Position numbers and translations under genes: made by a program. The notes beneath the pieces were generated by a model. The model saw only the letters and a program-made list of their open reading frames with translations. It was not told the DNA's origin and made no database searches. From NCBI GenBank assembly GCA_034422875.1, contig DAOUJI010000098.1, positions 1 through 64,000 on the forward strand: DNA of 64,000 nucleotides, written 5' to 3'. Positions 35,759 to 44,522 of the stretch are shown here, piece after piece; positions within the stretch are counted from its first letter, which is position 1; the number at the start of each line of letters is the position of its first letter. Source of the DNA: DAOUJI01 sp034422875. GTDB taxonomy: Bacteria > Chloroflexota > Dehalococcoidia > Lucifugimonadales > JAGWBF01.

Positions 35759-35804
35759 AACGAAACGTCGGGTCGGGCGAGCCTGGAAAGACCTAGTTTG
35801 GTGT

Positions 35805-35834
35805 TTGGCCGGGTGGCCCGGCAAATGGTATAAT
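35805..35834 (+). promoter_or_regulatory. Promoter of the UGSC gene with a palindrome in the spacer
   Basis: TTGGCC (35805-35810), 18 bases and a perfect TATAAT (35829-35834). Inside the spacer is GCCGGG-TGG-CCCGGC (35808-35822), which could be an operator or a weak terminator for the preceding gene. The predicted leader is about 50 bases. Confidence 0.5.
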
Positions 35835-35890
35835 CCGGCGAAGAAACCGCGAACGCGAGGGCGCCGTCAAAAGACGGAAGAGGAGGCGCT

Positions 35891-36430
35891 ATGACAACCG
35901 GGCTCAGAATTCTGGACCCCACGGTGGAGGCCCTGCCCGACACCACCCTGATGGCCGAAAGGCCCAAGAACCTGAACGGGCTGAAAGTCGGCCTGCTCTC
36001 CAACGGCAAGAGGAACGCCGAAGAACTCCTGGAGGCCGTCGTAGCCCTGCTGCAGGACACCTACGAGCTTGGTGAGATTCACCGCTACAACAAGAGGGAC
36101 GCCTCCAGGCCCTGCCCACAGAACATCATGGACGAGCTACTGGAGAAGTGCGACATTGCAATTGTCGCAACAGGTGATTGAGGCTCCTGCTCCTCGTGCA
36201 GTGTGCACGACGGCATCACCATCGAGAAGGCTGGAAAGCCTGCGGCGGTTATATGCACGGAACCCTTCATCCCAACCGGGCGAGCCATCGCCAAGATACG
36301 GGGCATCGAGGACTATCCCTTGTCCATAGTCCCGCACCCAGTTGGAAGCCTTGACGAGGACGGAGTCATGCTCCGCGCACGGCAGGCCCTGCCCCGCATC
36401 ATGGAGATACTCCAGGGCCGGAACGTTTAG
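35891..36430 (+). CDS. UGSC-family selenoprotein (in-frame UGA = selenocysteine 97)
   Basis: Read with the TGA at 36179-36181 as Sec, the product is 179 aa and ends at TAG 36430. The sequence around it is ATGD-U-GSCSSCSVHDG, so U97, C100 and C103 form a U-x2-C-x2-C redox-like site. The region after the TGA stays in frame for 82 codons with clear protein sequence (KAGKPAAVICTEPFIPTGRAIAKIRG). This is the UGSC (seleno)protein family; cysteine homologues should read CGSC. AGGAGG lies just upstream of the ATG. The exact reaction is unknown. Conventional calling would split the gene into 35891-36181 and a piece from about 36203. Confidence 0.92.
36194..36210 (+). promoter_or_regulatory. Candidate bacterial SECIS hairpin
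   Basis: TCGTGC-AGTGT-GCACGA: a perfect 6-bp stem and a 5-base loop with G in its first two positions. It starts 12 bases after the UGA, with the loop 18 bases after it. Spacing and loop composition meet the known bSECIS pattern (apical loop about 16-37 bases from UGA). A partial outer stem (C36192-G36212) is possible. Confidence 0.7.
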
Positions 36431-36500
36431 CCCGGCCCTTCTCCTCATACGGCTCCTCCCGCCCTAAATGTCCGTACGAGCGGAAGTGAATAGCGGCATG

Positions 36501-36537
36501 AAAGATTTGAGGCCCTGAATCAGGGCCTCAAATCTTT
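36501..36537. terminator. Perfect bidirectional terminator hairpin
   Basis: A 17-bp perfect inverted repeat (AAAGATTTGAGGCCCTG, AAT loop, and its complement), followed on the plus strand by T-rich TTTC. It lies between the convergent UGSC gene and the amino-acid transporter operon and serves both. Confidence 0.85.
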
Positions 36538-36565
36538 TTCTTGAACGTTCCTTCAAGGAGGTCCG

Positions 36566-37324
36566 CTACAGTATCTGGGACAGGAACGTTTTGGTCCGTT
36601 CTTGTTCTGGGTTGTTGAAAAAGACTGACGGCGGCGCCTGCTCGATGATTACCCCTTCGTCAAACATGATTATCCGGTCGGCGACTTCCCTGGCGAACCC
36701 CACCTCGTGGCTGACTATCAGCATGGTCATGCCGGAATTGGCCAGCTCCCGCATCACGTCCAGCACCTCTTTAATCATCTCCGGGTCCAGCGCTGACGTC
36801 GGCTCGTCGAAGAGCATTATCTTGGGCTGCATGGCAAGAGCCCTTGCGATCGCCACTCGTTGCTGTTGACCGCCCGACAACTCGGAAGGATATTTCTCAG
36901 ACTGTTCGGGTATGCCGACCCTCTCAAGAAGCTCGTCGGCTGTTTGGTCAGCCTGTTCTTTGGGCCATTTTCTAACCTTCATAGGCGCCAGTGTGATGTT
37001 TTGCCTCACAGTAAGATGGGGAAAGAGGTTGAATGACTGGAACACCATCCCGACCTCTCGGCGGATGGCGTCGATGTTGCGCACGTCGTTGGTCAGAGGG
37101 ACTCCATCTACTATGATGTCCCCCTTTTGGTGTTCTTCCAGGCGGTTAATGGTGCGTATAAAAGTGGACTTGCCTGAACCCGACGGGCCTAAAATCACTA
37201 TCTTTTCGCTCCGCGCCACTGAAGTGGTCACTCCCTTGAGCACGTGGAACTCGCCGAACCACTTGTTCACGTCGCGGCATACGATTATGGGATCCGCGCC
37301 GTTTCCACCTTCCGTCGTGGTCAT
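36566..37324 (-). CDS. aapP: Amino-acid ABC transporter ATP-binding protein
   Basis: A 252-aa ABC ATPase: Walker A GPSGSGKST (G46-T54), signature LSGGQQQR, Walker B IMLFDEP and switch His in VSHEVGF. This is the polar amino-acid (GlnQ/AapP) subfamily. It powers the two permeases encoded just upstream; it is the last gene of the transcript. GGAGTGAG lies before the ATG. Confidence 0.93.
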   Translation of the reverse strand: MTTTEGGNGADPIIVCRDVNKWFGEFHVLKGVTTSVARSEKIVILGPSGSGKSTFIRTINRLEEHQKGDIIVDGVPLTNDVRNIDAIRREVGMVFQSFNLFPHLTVRQNITLAPMKVRKWPKEQADQTADELLERVGIPEQSEKYPSELSGGQQQRVAIARALAMQPKIMLFDEPTSALDPEMIKEVLDVMRELANSGMTMLIVSHEVGFAREVADRIIMFDEGVIIEQAPPSVFFNNPEQERTKTFLSQIL

Positions 37325-37361
37325 CTCTCACTCCTTGCAGCCATGTTGACGGTCCAGGCCA

Positions 37362-38612
37362 TCACCTACGACCCACTCCAAGATTGTCCTCTATCCGCCG
37401 GCTCACGTAAGACATGGTGTACGTGAAAATCCAGAAGACCAGCGCCAGAACGACGAACAGCTCCTTCGCGCTGGGCAGATACTCGGTGTTGCCCTGAATG
37501 AAGGCCCTGCTGAATTCGACTATGTCCAACATACCGATTATGTAAACGAGGCTGGTGTCTTTGAACAACGAGATGAACTGCCCGACGATGGCAGGTATGA
37601 CGTTGCGGATTGCCTGAGGCAGCGAGATAAACATGGTGGTCTGCCAGGCCGGGAGGCCCAGCGCCCGGGACGCCTCCGCCTGGCCTGGATGCAGCGCTTG
37701 AAGTCCCCCACGGATGTTCTCTGCCATATATGCGGAGCTGAACAGTGTGATGACAATCGCTGCTCTGAGGAGAGAGTTCACCGGGAAGTCCTCGGGGAAG
37801 GCGAGCGGCACCAGGGTCTGAGACATGAATAGCAGCGTTATTAAGGGGACTCCCCGGAACACTTCGATGAAGACCACACACAGGACCTTCACTACCGGCA
37901 GGTTGCTGCGTCTCCCAAGCGCCAGGCCGATGCCGATGGGGAAGCTCACCACGATGCCCCCGACGGCGAGAATCAGGTTCAACATCAGTCCGCCCCAATA
38001 AATCACCGACACGGGCTGGAGACCTGGAATCCCCGGGATTCCTCTCAACAACAACAAAGAAACGAGGAAAACCACCACCGCAGACGCCGACACCCACTGG
38101 ATGGTGTTCAGAGGGGTGTACCGGGCAATCAACCAGCCAAGTCCCACTGCGGGCAGATTGGCCACCAGCAGCAGACGAACGTCCAGTCCCATACGGTCCA
38201 TGCCGTAGGGAAGAAACGCAAACAACGCCAGGACAACTGCGACTAGTATTGCGAATCGTTTTGCCAGGCCGCTTCCCGCTATCCCCCAGCCCATGCCCAG
38301 CAGGACAGTCACAAGCAGTAAGGCGACCTGCGGCCTCCAAAAGCAGTTCAGGCCCGGGCACGCGAGCTCATTGTTGTACTGGCCGATTATCATCCGGCCG
38401 CCCAGAACCCCTATGACTGACCAGTCAGCGTCTACCGCTATCCATTTGATGCCGAACCACAGCGCCAAGATGGCAACGGCGCCGCTAACAAGGGTCAAGA
38501 CGGCATTGAACTTGGAGTTGAACAGGTTGGCGTGGACCCACCCTAAGGCGCCTCTCTCCAACGGCGGCGGCGGTAGGGACCGACTCATTTCAACTTCAAC
38601 GTTTGTCGACAT
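37362..38612 (-). CDS. aapM: Amino-acid ABC transporter permease (AapM-like)
   Basis: A 416-aa membrane protein, about ten hydrophobic segments including an N-terminal extension and the permease core with the EAA-type loop (ALHPGQAEASRALGLPAWQTT). AapM-type permeases of broad-specificity amino-acid importers have this unusual length. It lies 37 bases after the AapQ-like gene's end and pairs with it in the membrane channel. Confidence 0.9.
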   Translation of the reverse strand: MSTNVEVEMSRSLPPPPLERGALGWVHANLFNSKFNAVLTLVSGAVAILALWFGIKWIAVDADWSVIGVLGGRMIIGQYNNELACPGLNCFWRPQVALLLVTVLLGMGWGIAGSGLAKRFAILVAVVLALFAFLPYGMDRMGLDVRLLLVANLPAVGLGWLIARYTPLNTIQWVSASAVVVFLVSLLLLRGIPGIPGLQPVSVIYWGGLMLNLILAVGGIVVSFPIGIGLALGRRSNLPVVKVLCVVFIEVFRGVPLITLLFMSQTLVPLAFPEDFPVNSLLRAAIVITLFSSAYMAENIRGGLQALHPGQAEASRALGLPAWQTTMFISLPQAIRNVIPAIVGQFISLFKDTSLVYIIGMLDIVEFSRAFIQGNTEYLPSAKELFVVLALVFWIFTYTMSYVSRRIEDNLGVGRR

Positions 38613-38644
38613 CGTCGTCTGCTTAGATCATTCCTCTATAGATA

Positions 38645-40111
38645 TCAATAACGCAGGGAGCGGTTGTAGAGGTTGCCGATAAGGGAGTAAGCCAAGCTGA
38701 TAGCAAGATAGGCCACCATTATTATTATGAAGATCGATATGGCCGGAGCGGTTTGAGTCATGGTCTTGCCTATGTTGGTGAGGTCTGAGTAACCAATCGC
38801 TCCGGCAAGGCTGCTGTTCTTGGTCAGGTTGAGCCACTGGCTGATAAGCGGGGGCACGATCACACGCAACGCTTGAGGGAACGTCACGTAGCGCAGGGTC
38901 TTGCTCCCTGTCAGACCAACCGACCTCCCGGCCTCGGTCTGCCCTCTCCCAACAGACTGGACCCCTGCCCGGACGATCTCTGCGATGAAGGACGACGTAT
39001 AAATCACCAGTCCGACCAGCAGCGCTATAAGCCCAGCTACAATGTCGAAACCTCCCCCTATGCGTCCGAAGGTGCCCTCGTCGGGCGCAGGGTAAGAGAT
39101 GCCATAGGGAGCCTCACCCGCAACGGCGCTGATAACAACCCAACCAACAGCTCCTGCCGCCACCCCAGCGGCAATCCCAGACGCCGTAGGATAGGAAGGC
39201 GACCCCGTGACGGTCTCCCGCCGGCTCAACCAGCGATAGACAGCCATTCCGGTGGGAACGGTGACGAGCGCCAGAACCGCCAAGATGATAATTCCTCCTG
39301 GCCGGCGCCCGACCAGGTCCTGAGCCGCCCCATTTGAGACGTCGAACGGAGCCCATCCAGTCGCCAACCCGACTATCAACGCGACAACGGCTCCTATAAC
39401 TATAACGGCAGCCGACGCCAACAACAGCGGGGCGCGCCTTGCCTCAGCGCCGGCGTCCCCCAAGCCCCGCCAACGATGGACCGCCATACTTGCGAAGCCG
39501 ACGGCAACGGCCGTCCCCATTAAGACGCCCGCCGTCCCCAGTGCAATCCATACCGATGAACCGGCTGCAGGATTGGGGTCAATCATGGGAATCCAGATGC
39601 CGGCATTGTTGACATACAGTTTGTCCCCGATGACGTAGCCTTCAAGCACGGGGGGCAGGATGAGTACGATATAAAACCAGAAGAATAGCTGGACCAGCAG
39701 CGGGACGTTGCGGAAGAACTCGACATAGACCAGAGCCGCGTTGGAAACGATCCAGTTGCTGGACATGCGGGCGACGCCCACCGCGATGCCAAGGAGAGTC
39801 GCCAGAATCACGCCGATTATCGAAACCACCAGTGTGTTGCTGAAGCCAACCCAAAAGGAATACAGGAAAGAGTTCGATGGCTCGTATGGAATAAAGTGGT
39901 GTCCGACGGGCGTCGAGTATTCCCGGTCGAGGAAACCGAACCCATGTGGTATGTCCCGACCCTGGACAGCAGCTCCTATGTTGGCGAAGAACCAGACCAC
40001 CAGAGCCACCACCAAGATCCCCGACACGATCTGGGCGGTCCACTGGATGATCCGGGCATGCCTCCAAATGGGGATGCCCTGATAAGTTAGCCTGCGGGGC
40101 GTCGACTCCAT
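38645..40111 (-). CDS. aapQ: Amino-acid ABC transporter permease (AapQ-like), extended
   Basis: A 488-aa membrane protein. The N-terminal membrane helix, YSFWVGFSNTLVVSIIGVILATLLGI and the EAA loop (VGRGQTEAGRSVGLTG) show the HisM/AapQ fold. A roughly 150-residue block of extra hydrophobic sequence between about 190 and 340 makes it longer than the usual ~400-aa AapQ. It forms a heterodimer with the AapM-like protein. Confidence 0.9.
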   Translation of the reverse strand: MESTPRRLTYQGIPIWRHARIIQWTAQIVSGILVVALVVWFFANIGAAVQGRDIPHGFGFLDREYSTPVGHHFIPYEPSNSFLYSFWVGFSNTLVVSIIGVILATLLGIAVGVARMSSNWIVSNAALVYVEFFRNVPLLVQLFFWFYIVLILPPVLEGYVIGDKLYVNNAGIWIPMIDPNPAAGSSVWIALGTAGVLMGTAVAVGFASMAVHRWRGLGDAGAEARRAPLLLASAAVIVIGAVVALIVGLATGWAPFDVSNGAAQDLVGRRPGGIIILAVLALVTVPTGMAVYRWLSRRETVTGSPSYPTASGIAAGVAAGAVGWVVISAVAGEAPYGISYPAPDEGTFGRIGGGFDIVAGLIALLVGLVIYTSSFIAEIVRAGVQSVGRGQTEAGRSVGLTGSKTLRYVTFPQALRVIVPPLISQWLNLTKNSSLAGAIGYSDLTNIGKTMTQTAPAISIFIIIMVAYLAISLAYSLIGNLYNRSLRY

Positions 40112-40200
40112 ATATGCCTACCGTCTGGCCACATCAAACTTCGACAGATTGTATCCTATCTTCATGCTGTTTGGCGATTGCTCAGGCCAGGCAAGAAATA

Positions 40201-40231
40201 ATGGGCGGCCAACTCATCGCTGGCCGCCCAT
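40201..40231 (-). terminator. Hairpin between aapJ and aapQ
   Basis: ATGGGCGGCCA, a 9-base loop and TGGCCGCCCAT. In minus-strand transcription it follows the substrate-binding gene by about 50 bases and ends in a T-poor tract. This position is typical of hairpins that attenuate readthrough or protect the binding-protein mRNA 3' end. Confidence 0.65.
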
Positions 40232-40283
40232 TTTCCCATTGGATGACTGTGTTCAGCCGTTCAATCGGCATACTGAGTCGAAC

Positions 40284-41345
40284 TTAGCGCAGAGGCGCCC
40301 CGTATATCTGGCCTCCCTTGGGACAGTCGGCGCAGGGAGCGTCAGCCCACAGTGCGTTCCTGCCGCCTTCCCGGGGCAGGTTAATCCCTCCGGCGCCCAG
40401 GTTCCGTTCGTATATCTCGCCGTAGTTCCCGACGGCCCTGATGACGTCCTGAGCCACGGTCTGCTCGAGTCCGAGGGTCTCCTGTCCGAAGGAACCCTCC
40501 GTGCCGAACAGCCGGTCGGTCTTGGTGGCGCCGGTCACGGCAGAGGGAACGTTGCCGGAAGTGACTCCATAGGCCTCCGAGTAGATGAGAATGCTCATCA
40601 CTGTCTTGACGATGTCGAACCACTGCTCGTCGCCGTGAGGGACCACCGGGCCCAGGGGCTCTTCAGAGATGGTCTCCGGAAGGATGACGTGGTCTGCCGG
40701 GTTCTGGAACGCGCTTCCGATGGCCGCTAGCTGGGAACGGTCGTTGGTGAAGGCGTCACACTGTTGGCTTTCATAGGCTGCAACCACAGCGTCAGTGTCC
40801 TCGAACGGTACAACTGAAATGCCCAGGTCGTTCTGGCTGGAGAAGTCCTGGAGGTTCAGCTCCGTGGTGGTGCCCAGCGTCACGCAGACTGAGGCTCCCT
40901 TCAGGTCCAGAGCGCTTTCGACGCCGCGGTCCTTCCGGACCATGAATCCCTGTCCGTCGTAGAACATGGTCTGCACGTAGTTGCCCCATTGTGAGTCACG
41001 TGAGGTGGTCCACGTAACTGTGCGCACCAGCAGGTCAACCTCGCCCGATTGTATCGTCGGCCCCCGCTCGGCGGCGCTGATCAAGCGAATCTCTATCGCG
41101 TTGGGGTCGCCCAGGACAGCCGTGGCCACTGCGCGACATAGGTCGATGTCGAAACCCACGTTGTTTCCGGAAGCGTCAAGATAGCCGTAGCCAGGAACAT
41201 CGTTTCGGCTGGCGCAGACCAGCTTCCCACGTTCTTTCACAGTGTCAAGGCGGCTGGTGGTCTCTTCTTCCCCTCCTCCACACGCGGCCAGCGCAAGCAG
41301 CGCTACGACCAAGCCGGACAGAATAGCTAAACTCCAAAGCCTCAT
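40284..41345 (-). CDS. aapJ: Amino-acid ABC transporter substrate-binding lipoprotein (AapJ-like)
   Basis: A 353-aa binding protein with a lipoprotein signal peptide (hydrophobic SLAILSGLVVALLALAAC, lipobox LAAC). It has a mature SBP-3 domain (RGKLVCASRNDVPGYGYLDASG, then VGFDIDLCRAVATAVLG). It is tethered to the outside of the cytoplasmic membrane and delivers polar amino acids. The ATG 41345 is preceded by GGGAGGAAAC. Confidence 0.93.
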   Translation of the reverse strand: MRLWSLAILSGLVVALLALAACGGGEEETTSRLDTVKERGKLVCASRNDVPGYGYLDASGNNVGFDIDLCRAVATAVLGDPNAIEIRLISAAERGPTIQSGEVDLLVRTVTWTTSRDSQWGNYVQTMFYDGQGFMVRKDRGVESALDLKGASVCVTLGTTTELNLQDFSSQNDLGISVVPFEDTDAVVAAYESQQCDAFTNDRSQLAAIGSAFQNPADHVILPETISEEPLGPVVPHGDEQWFDIVKTVMSILIYSEAYGVTSGNVPSAVTGATKTDRLFGTEGSFGQETLGLEQTVAQDVIRAVGNYGEIYERNLGAGGINLPREGGRNALWADAPCADCPKGGQIYGAPLR

Positions 41346-41381
41346 CGTGTTTCCTCCCATCAGTTGGTTGTACCGTGCAAC

Positions 41382-41409
41382 TTTACATACATATATAGCC
41401 AGAAGTCAA
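41382..41409 (-). promoter_or_regulatory. Promoter of the aap operon
   Basis: Reading minus: TTGACT (41404-41409), 16 bases, then TGTAAA (41382-41387), upstream of the ATG 41345. Confidence 0.4.
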
Positions 41410-41533
41410 TTTCTCTTGGGATGAATTTTTAGCGGCCCCGCGGGCTCCACCCTCCGGGCCGACATCAAAAGATGTTTCAGAATCGGATTTCCAGCATTGG
41501 ATTCGCGGAGCGGACCGCTCCCTAATCGAATGC

Positions 41534-41761
41534 TCAACCCATGCCGTTGAAGCCTACTATCACCTCGTCGCCATCGATGATGACAGGGGTAATTCTCTCT
41601 CCGGCCAATCGCTCCACCTCTTCCGCCGCCCCAGGAACGGTCGCCACGTCGATTTCCTGAAACTCTATTCCCCTCTTGATGAAGTCGGCCCTGGCTTCGT
41701 CAGAATAGCCGCAGTCGGGGTGGGTGTAGATTACGATGGTCCCTATCTTTTCCTGAGCCAA
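41534..41761 (-). CDS. Small glutaredoxin-like protein
   Basis: A 75-aa thioredoxin-fold protein: VIYTHPDCGYSDEAR puts the active site as C-G-Y-S (CxxS, monothiol-like), ERITPVIIDGDEVIVGF holds the cis-Pro. It probably has a mixed-disulfide or Fe-S-type role. It lies 117 bases after copA's neighbouring end; no operon is certain. Confidence 0.85.
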   Translation of the reverse strand: MAQEKIGTIVIYTHPDCGYSDEARADFIKRGIEFQEIDVATVPGAAEEVERLAGERITPVIIDGDEVIVGFNGMG

Positions 41762-41878
41762 CCGGCTCCTCCTTCAGGTTTTTGGGCAACCTCTTCCCGA
41801 ACGGGCTTCATTATACGACATATAACGACATAAAGCGCGGACGGCCCGTTCAGCTTTACCGTTCCGATATTGGAACGG

Positions 41879-44479
41879 CTATAGATTCAACCGTCGGAGA
41901 CGCAGTGAGTTGGTAAGCACCGTTACAGAACTAAAGGCCATCGCCAGGGCTGCCAGCACTGGGTTCAGGAAACCCTGCTCCCCGAAGAAGAACCCCAATC
42001 CGCCGGGCACACCCCCCAGATTATTGAATACAGGATAGAGAACTCCAGCAGCAACGGGAATAAGGGCGACGTTGTAGAAGAACGCCCAGAACAGGTTCTG
42101 CTTAATTGTACGCATGGTCTTACGGCTTAAGGTGAACGCCGCAAGCGCCCCATGGAGGTCGCCTCTGACGAGAGTGACGTCGGCCGATTCCATGGCAACG
42201 TCGGTGCCCGTTCCCATGGCTATGCCTACGTCGGCCTGGGCTAAGGCCGGGGCGTCGTTTATGCCGTCCCCCACCATGGCGACGACACGGCCGCCAGCCT
42301 GGAAGTCTTTGACAACCTGGACCTTGTTCTCTGGAAGGACTTCAGAAACGGCCCCGTCCAAGCCCAGGCGACTAGCTACGGCATCAGCGGCGGCGGCAGT
42401 GTCCCCTGTGACCATATACACTTCCATGCCCTGCTTGCGAAGACCTGACACTATCTCCACTGCCTCAGGTTTGAGTGAATCTGCGACGCCGATAACCCCA
42501 AGAACATGACCGGCCGAACCCACAAAAACTGGCGTCTTCCCCTGCCGGGCAAGCACACCTGCGGCAGCGTCCAGGCCGCCAAGGTCAAGCTCCATGGATT
42601 GCATGTAGGATTCGCTGCCCAGATGCACTGCGGCGCCGTTTACTCTGCTCACGACCCCCTCACCGGGAACAGCGTCGAAGGCCTCTCCAGCAATGACCGA
42701 TATGCCACGGTCTTTCGCCTCCGTTACGATAGCAGCCGCAAGAGGATGCTCCGACCCCAGTTCCGCGGACGCCGCCAGCCTGAATAGCTCCTCCTCTGTG
42801 GTCCCCGACCTGACAGTCACATCAGCCACCGACGGGCGTCCAACGGTCAGAGTTCCGGTCTTGTCCAACAGAACCACGTCTACCCGATGGGCCTTTTCCA
42901 GCGCCTCGGCGTTCCGCACCAAGACCCCTGCCTCTGAACCTTTGCCGGAACCCACCATTATGGCTGTAGGGGTAGCCAGACCCAGGGCGCAGGGACAGGC
43001 GATGATCATAATCGCCACCATAACCAGTACTGCGTGAGTCAACGCCGGGTCCGGCCCGACGATTAGCCAGACGAGAAACGACGCGAGGCTAACCGCCAAC
43101 ACCGAGGGTACGAAAATGGCCGCCACCCGGTCTGCAAGTCTCTGAATTGGCGCTCGGGAACCCTGGGCTTCTTCAACCATGCGGATGATTTGGGCCAGCA
43201 TGGTGTCCCTGCCCACTTTCCCGGCTGTGAACGTGAAGAAGCCAACGTTGTTTATGGTTCCTTCGTAGACCCGACTTCCTACCGTCTTCTCAACGGGCAT
43301 GCTCTCGCCGGTAAGCATCGATTCGTTCACGCTGGAGTATCCCTGGACCACCTCTCCGTCGACGGGAAGCCTTTCTCCTGGTCGTATTGCCACCACGTCT
43401 CCAGGCTGTATCCTCTCCGGCGGCATCTCGATTTCTTCTCCGTCCCGCAACACTCGGGCCGTTCTGGGACGCAACGACATTAGACGGCTGATGGCCTCAG
43501 AGGTGCGCGCCTTGGCGCGTGTCTCAAGCAATCGACCCAAAAGGACCAAGGCGATGATTATCGCCGCTGTGTCGAAATAGAGCTGCCTCTCAAATCCGGC
43601 GTCGGAAACAACATCGGGGGAGAAAGCATACAGGAGCACGGATGCGACGCTGAAGAAATATGCCGTACTTGTGCCAATGGAAATCAGAGTGTGCATGTTG
43701 GCGGCGCCGCGCCTCAGGGCATGCAGCCCCGATGAGTGGAAGAGCCAACCGGCCCAGAAGAGGACGGGCGTGGCAGCAGCCCACAGCAAGTAGGGATAGA
43801 AACCCATGTCCATGAGTGGGCTGACCCAAGGGAACCCGTGGAAACTGCCCAGGAAAAGAAGGATAGCTAAGGGGCCTGCCAACACTAACCGGCGACGCAG
43901 GTCCTCGGTCTCTTCGGTTCGGGCTAGACGCGTAAGTGACACGTCTTCAGCCGATACGTCGTCGACGCGCGCCGCCTCATCTCCGTCCAGGCCCCATCCC
44001 ACTCCGCCTAACGCTGTGCGAAAGTCATCCAACGTCACGACGCCGGCGACAGACTGGACCGTGGCCGTCACAGAAACCTGGCCCTCGCCGGAGACGCCCC
44101 CGTCCGACGAGAGGTCAGCCGACACAACTCCCGGAATTGTCGACAGGGCTCCTTGGACCGTGGACTCCCATCCGGCGTAGGGGGTCCCGGCAATCTCAAG
44201 TGTGCGGGTGTCAACCGGCGCCGAGTACCCGGCCATTTTCACTGCCCGCACAATGGCCGCAATGTCTATCGCGTTGTCGGCGGTCTCAACTGTGGCCTTC
44301 TCCGTAGCGAGGTTGACCGAGGCGTAGCTAATCCCCTCGACCCGCTTCAGCGCATTCTCCACGGTGGAGACGCACCCCGCGCAGGTCATCCCGTCTATGG
44401 GCAAAGTGATGCGATTCGAAGACGTCAATGCGATCGTTCCCCAACAGCCCAATGTACCTGCAACGGTGATGGGAGTCAA
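41879..44479 (-). CDS. copA: Copper-exporting P-type ATPase (CopA)
   Basis: An 866-aa P1B-ATPase. HMA 1 has C33-A-G-C36 (GMTCAGCV); a second HMA-like repeat reads GTPYAGWE and lacks both cysteines. The membrane metal site is C495-P-C497, phosphorylation D539-K-T-G-T, HP locus SEHPLAAA and hinge GDGINDAPA. The final helix has the CopA-type MAFSSVTVLTNS. It exports Cu(I) across the inner membrane. The start is uncertain: TTG at 44479 or at 44428. Confidence 0.93.
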   Translation of the reverse strand: MTPITVAGTLGCWGTIALTSSNRITLPIDGMTCAGCVSTVENALKRVEGISYASVNLATEKATVETADNAIDIAAIVRAVKMAGYSAPVDTRTLEIAGTPYAGWESTVQGALSTIPGVVSADLSSDGGVSGEGQVSVTATVQSVAGVVTLDDFRTALGGVGWGLDGDEAARVDDVSAEDVSLTRLARTEETEDLRRRLVLAGPLAILLFLGSFHGFPWVSPLMDMGFYPYLLWAAATPVLFWAGWLFHSSGLHALRRGAANMHTLISIGTSTAYFFSVASVLLYAFSPDVVSDAGFERQLYFDTAAIIIALVLLGRLLETRAKARTSEAISRLMSLRPRTARVLRDGEEIEMPPERIQPGDVVAIRPGERLPVDGEVVQGYSSVNESMLTGESMPVEKTVGSRVYEGTINNVGFFTFTAGKVGRDTMLAQIIRMVEEAQGSRAPIQRLADRVAAIFVPSVLAVSLASFLVWLIVGPDPALTHAVLVMVAIMIIACPCALGLATPTAIMVGSGKGSEAGVLVRNAEALEKAHRVDVVLLDKTGTLTVGRPSVADVTVRSGTTEEELFRLAASAELGSEHPLAAAIVTEAKDRGISVIAGEAFDAVPGEGVVSRVNGAAVHLGSESYMQSMELDLGGLDAAAGVLARQGKTPVFVGSAGHVLGVIGVADSLKPEAVEIVSGLRKQGMEVYMVTGDTAAAADAVASRLGLDGAVSEVLPENKVQVVKDFQAGGRVVAMVGDGINDAPALAQADVGIAMGTGTDVAMESADVTLVRGDLHGALAAFTLSRKTMRTIKQNLFWAFFYNVALIPVAAGVLYPVFNNLGGVPGGLGFFFGEQGFLNPVLAALAMAFSSVTVLTNSLRLRRLNL

Positions 44480-44522
44480 TTACATGTGGACGACGATCAG
44501 CGCGCGCGTCGGATTGTTGGGA

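Noticed and set aside
36203..36430. Separate small gene starting after the UGA
   Set aside because: It is the in-frame continuation of the selenoprotein; a GTG start here lacks an RBS.
41507..41521. GGAGCGG-A-CCGCTCC hairpin after the glutaredoxin gene
   Set aside because: No U-run on the minus strand and a one-base loop; too weak to call a terminator.
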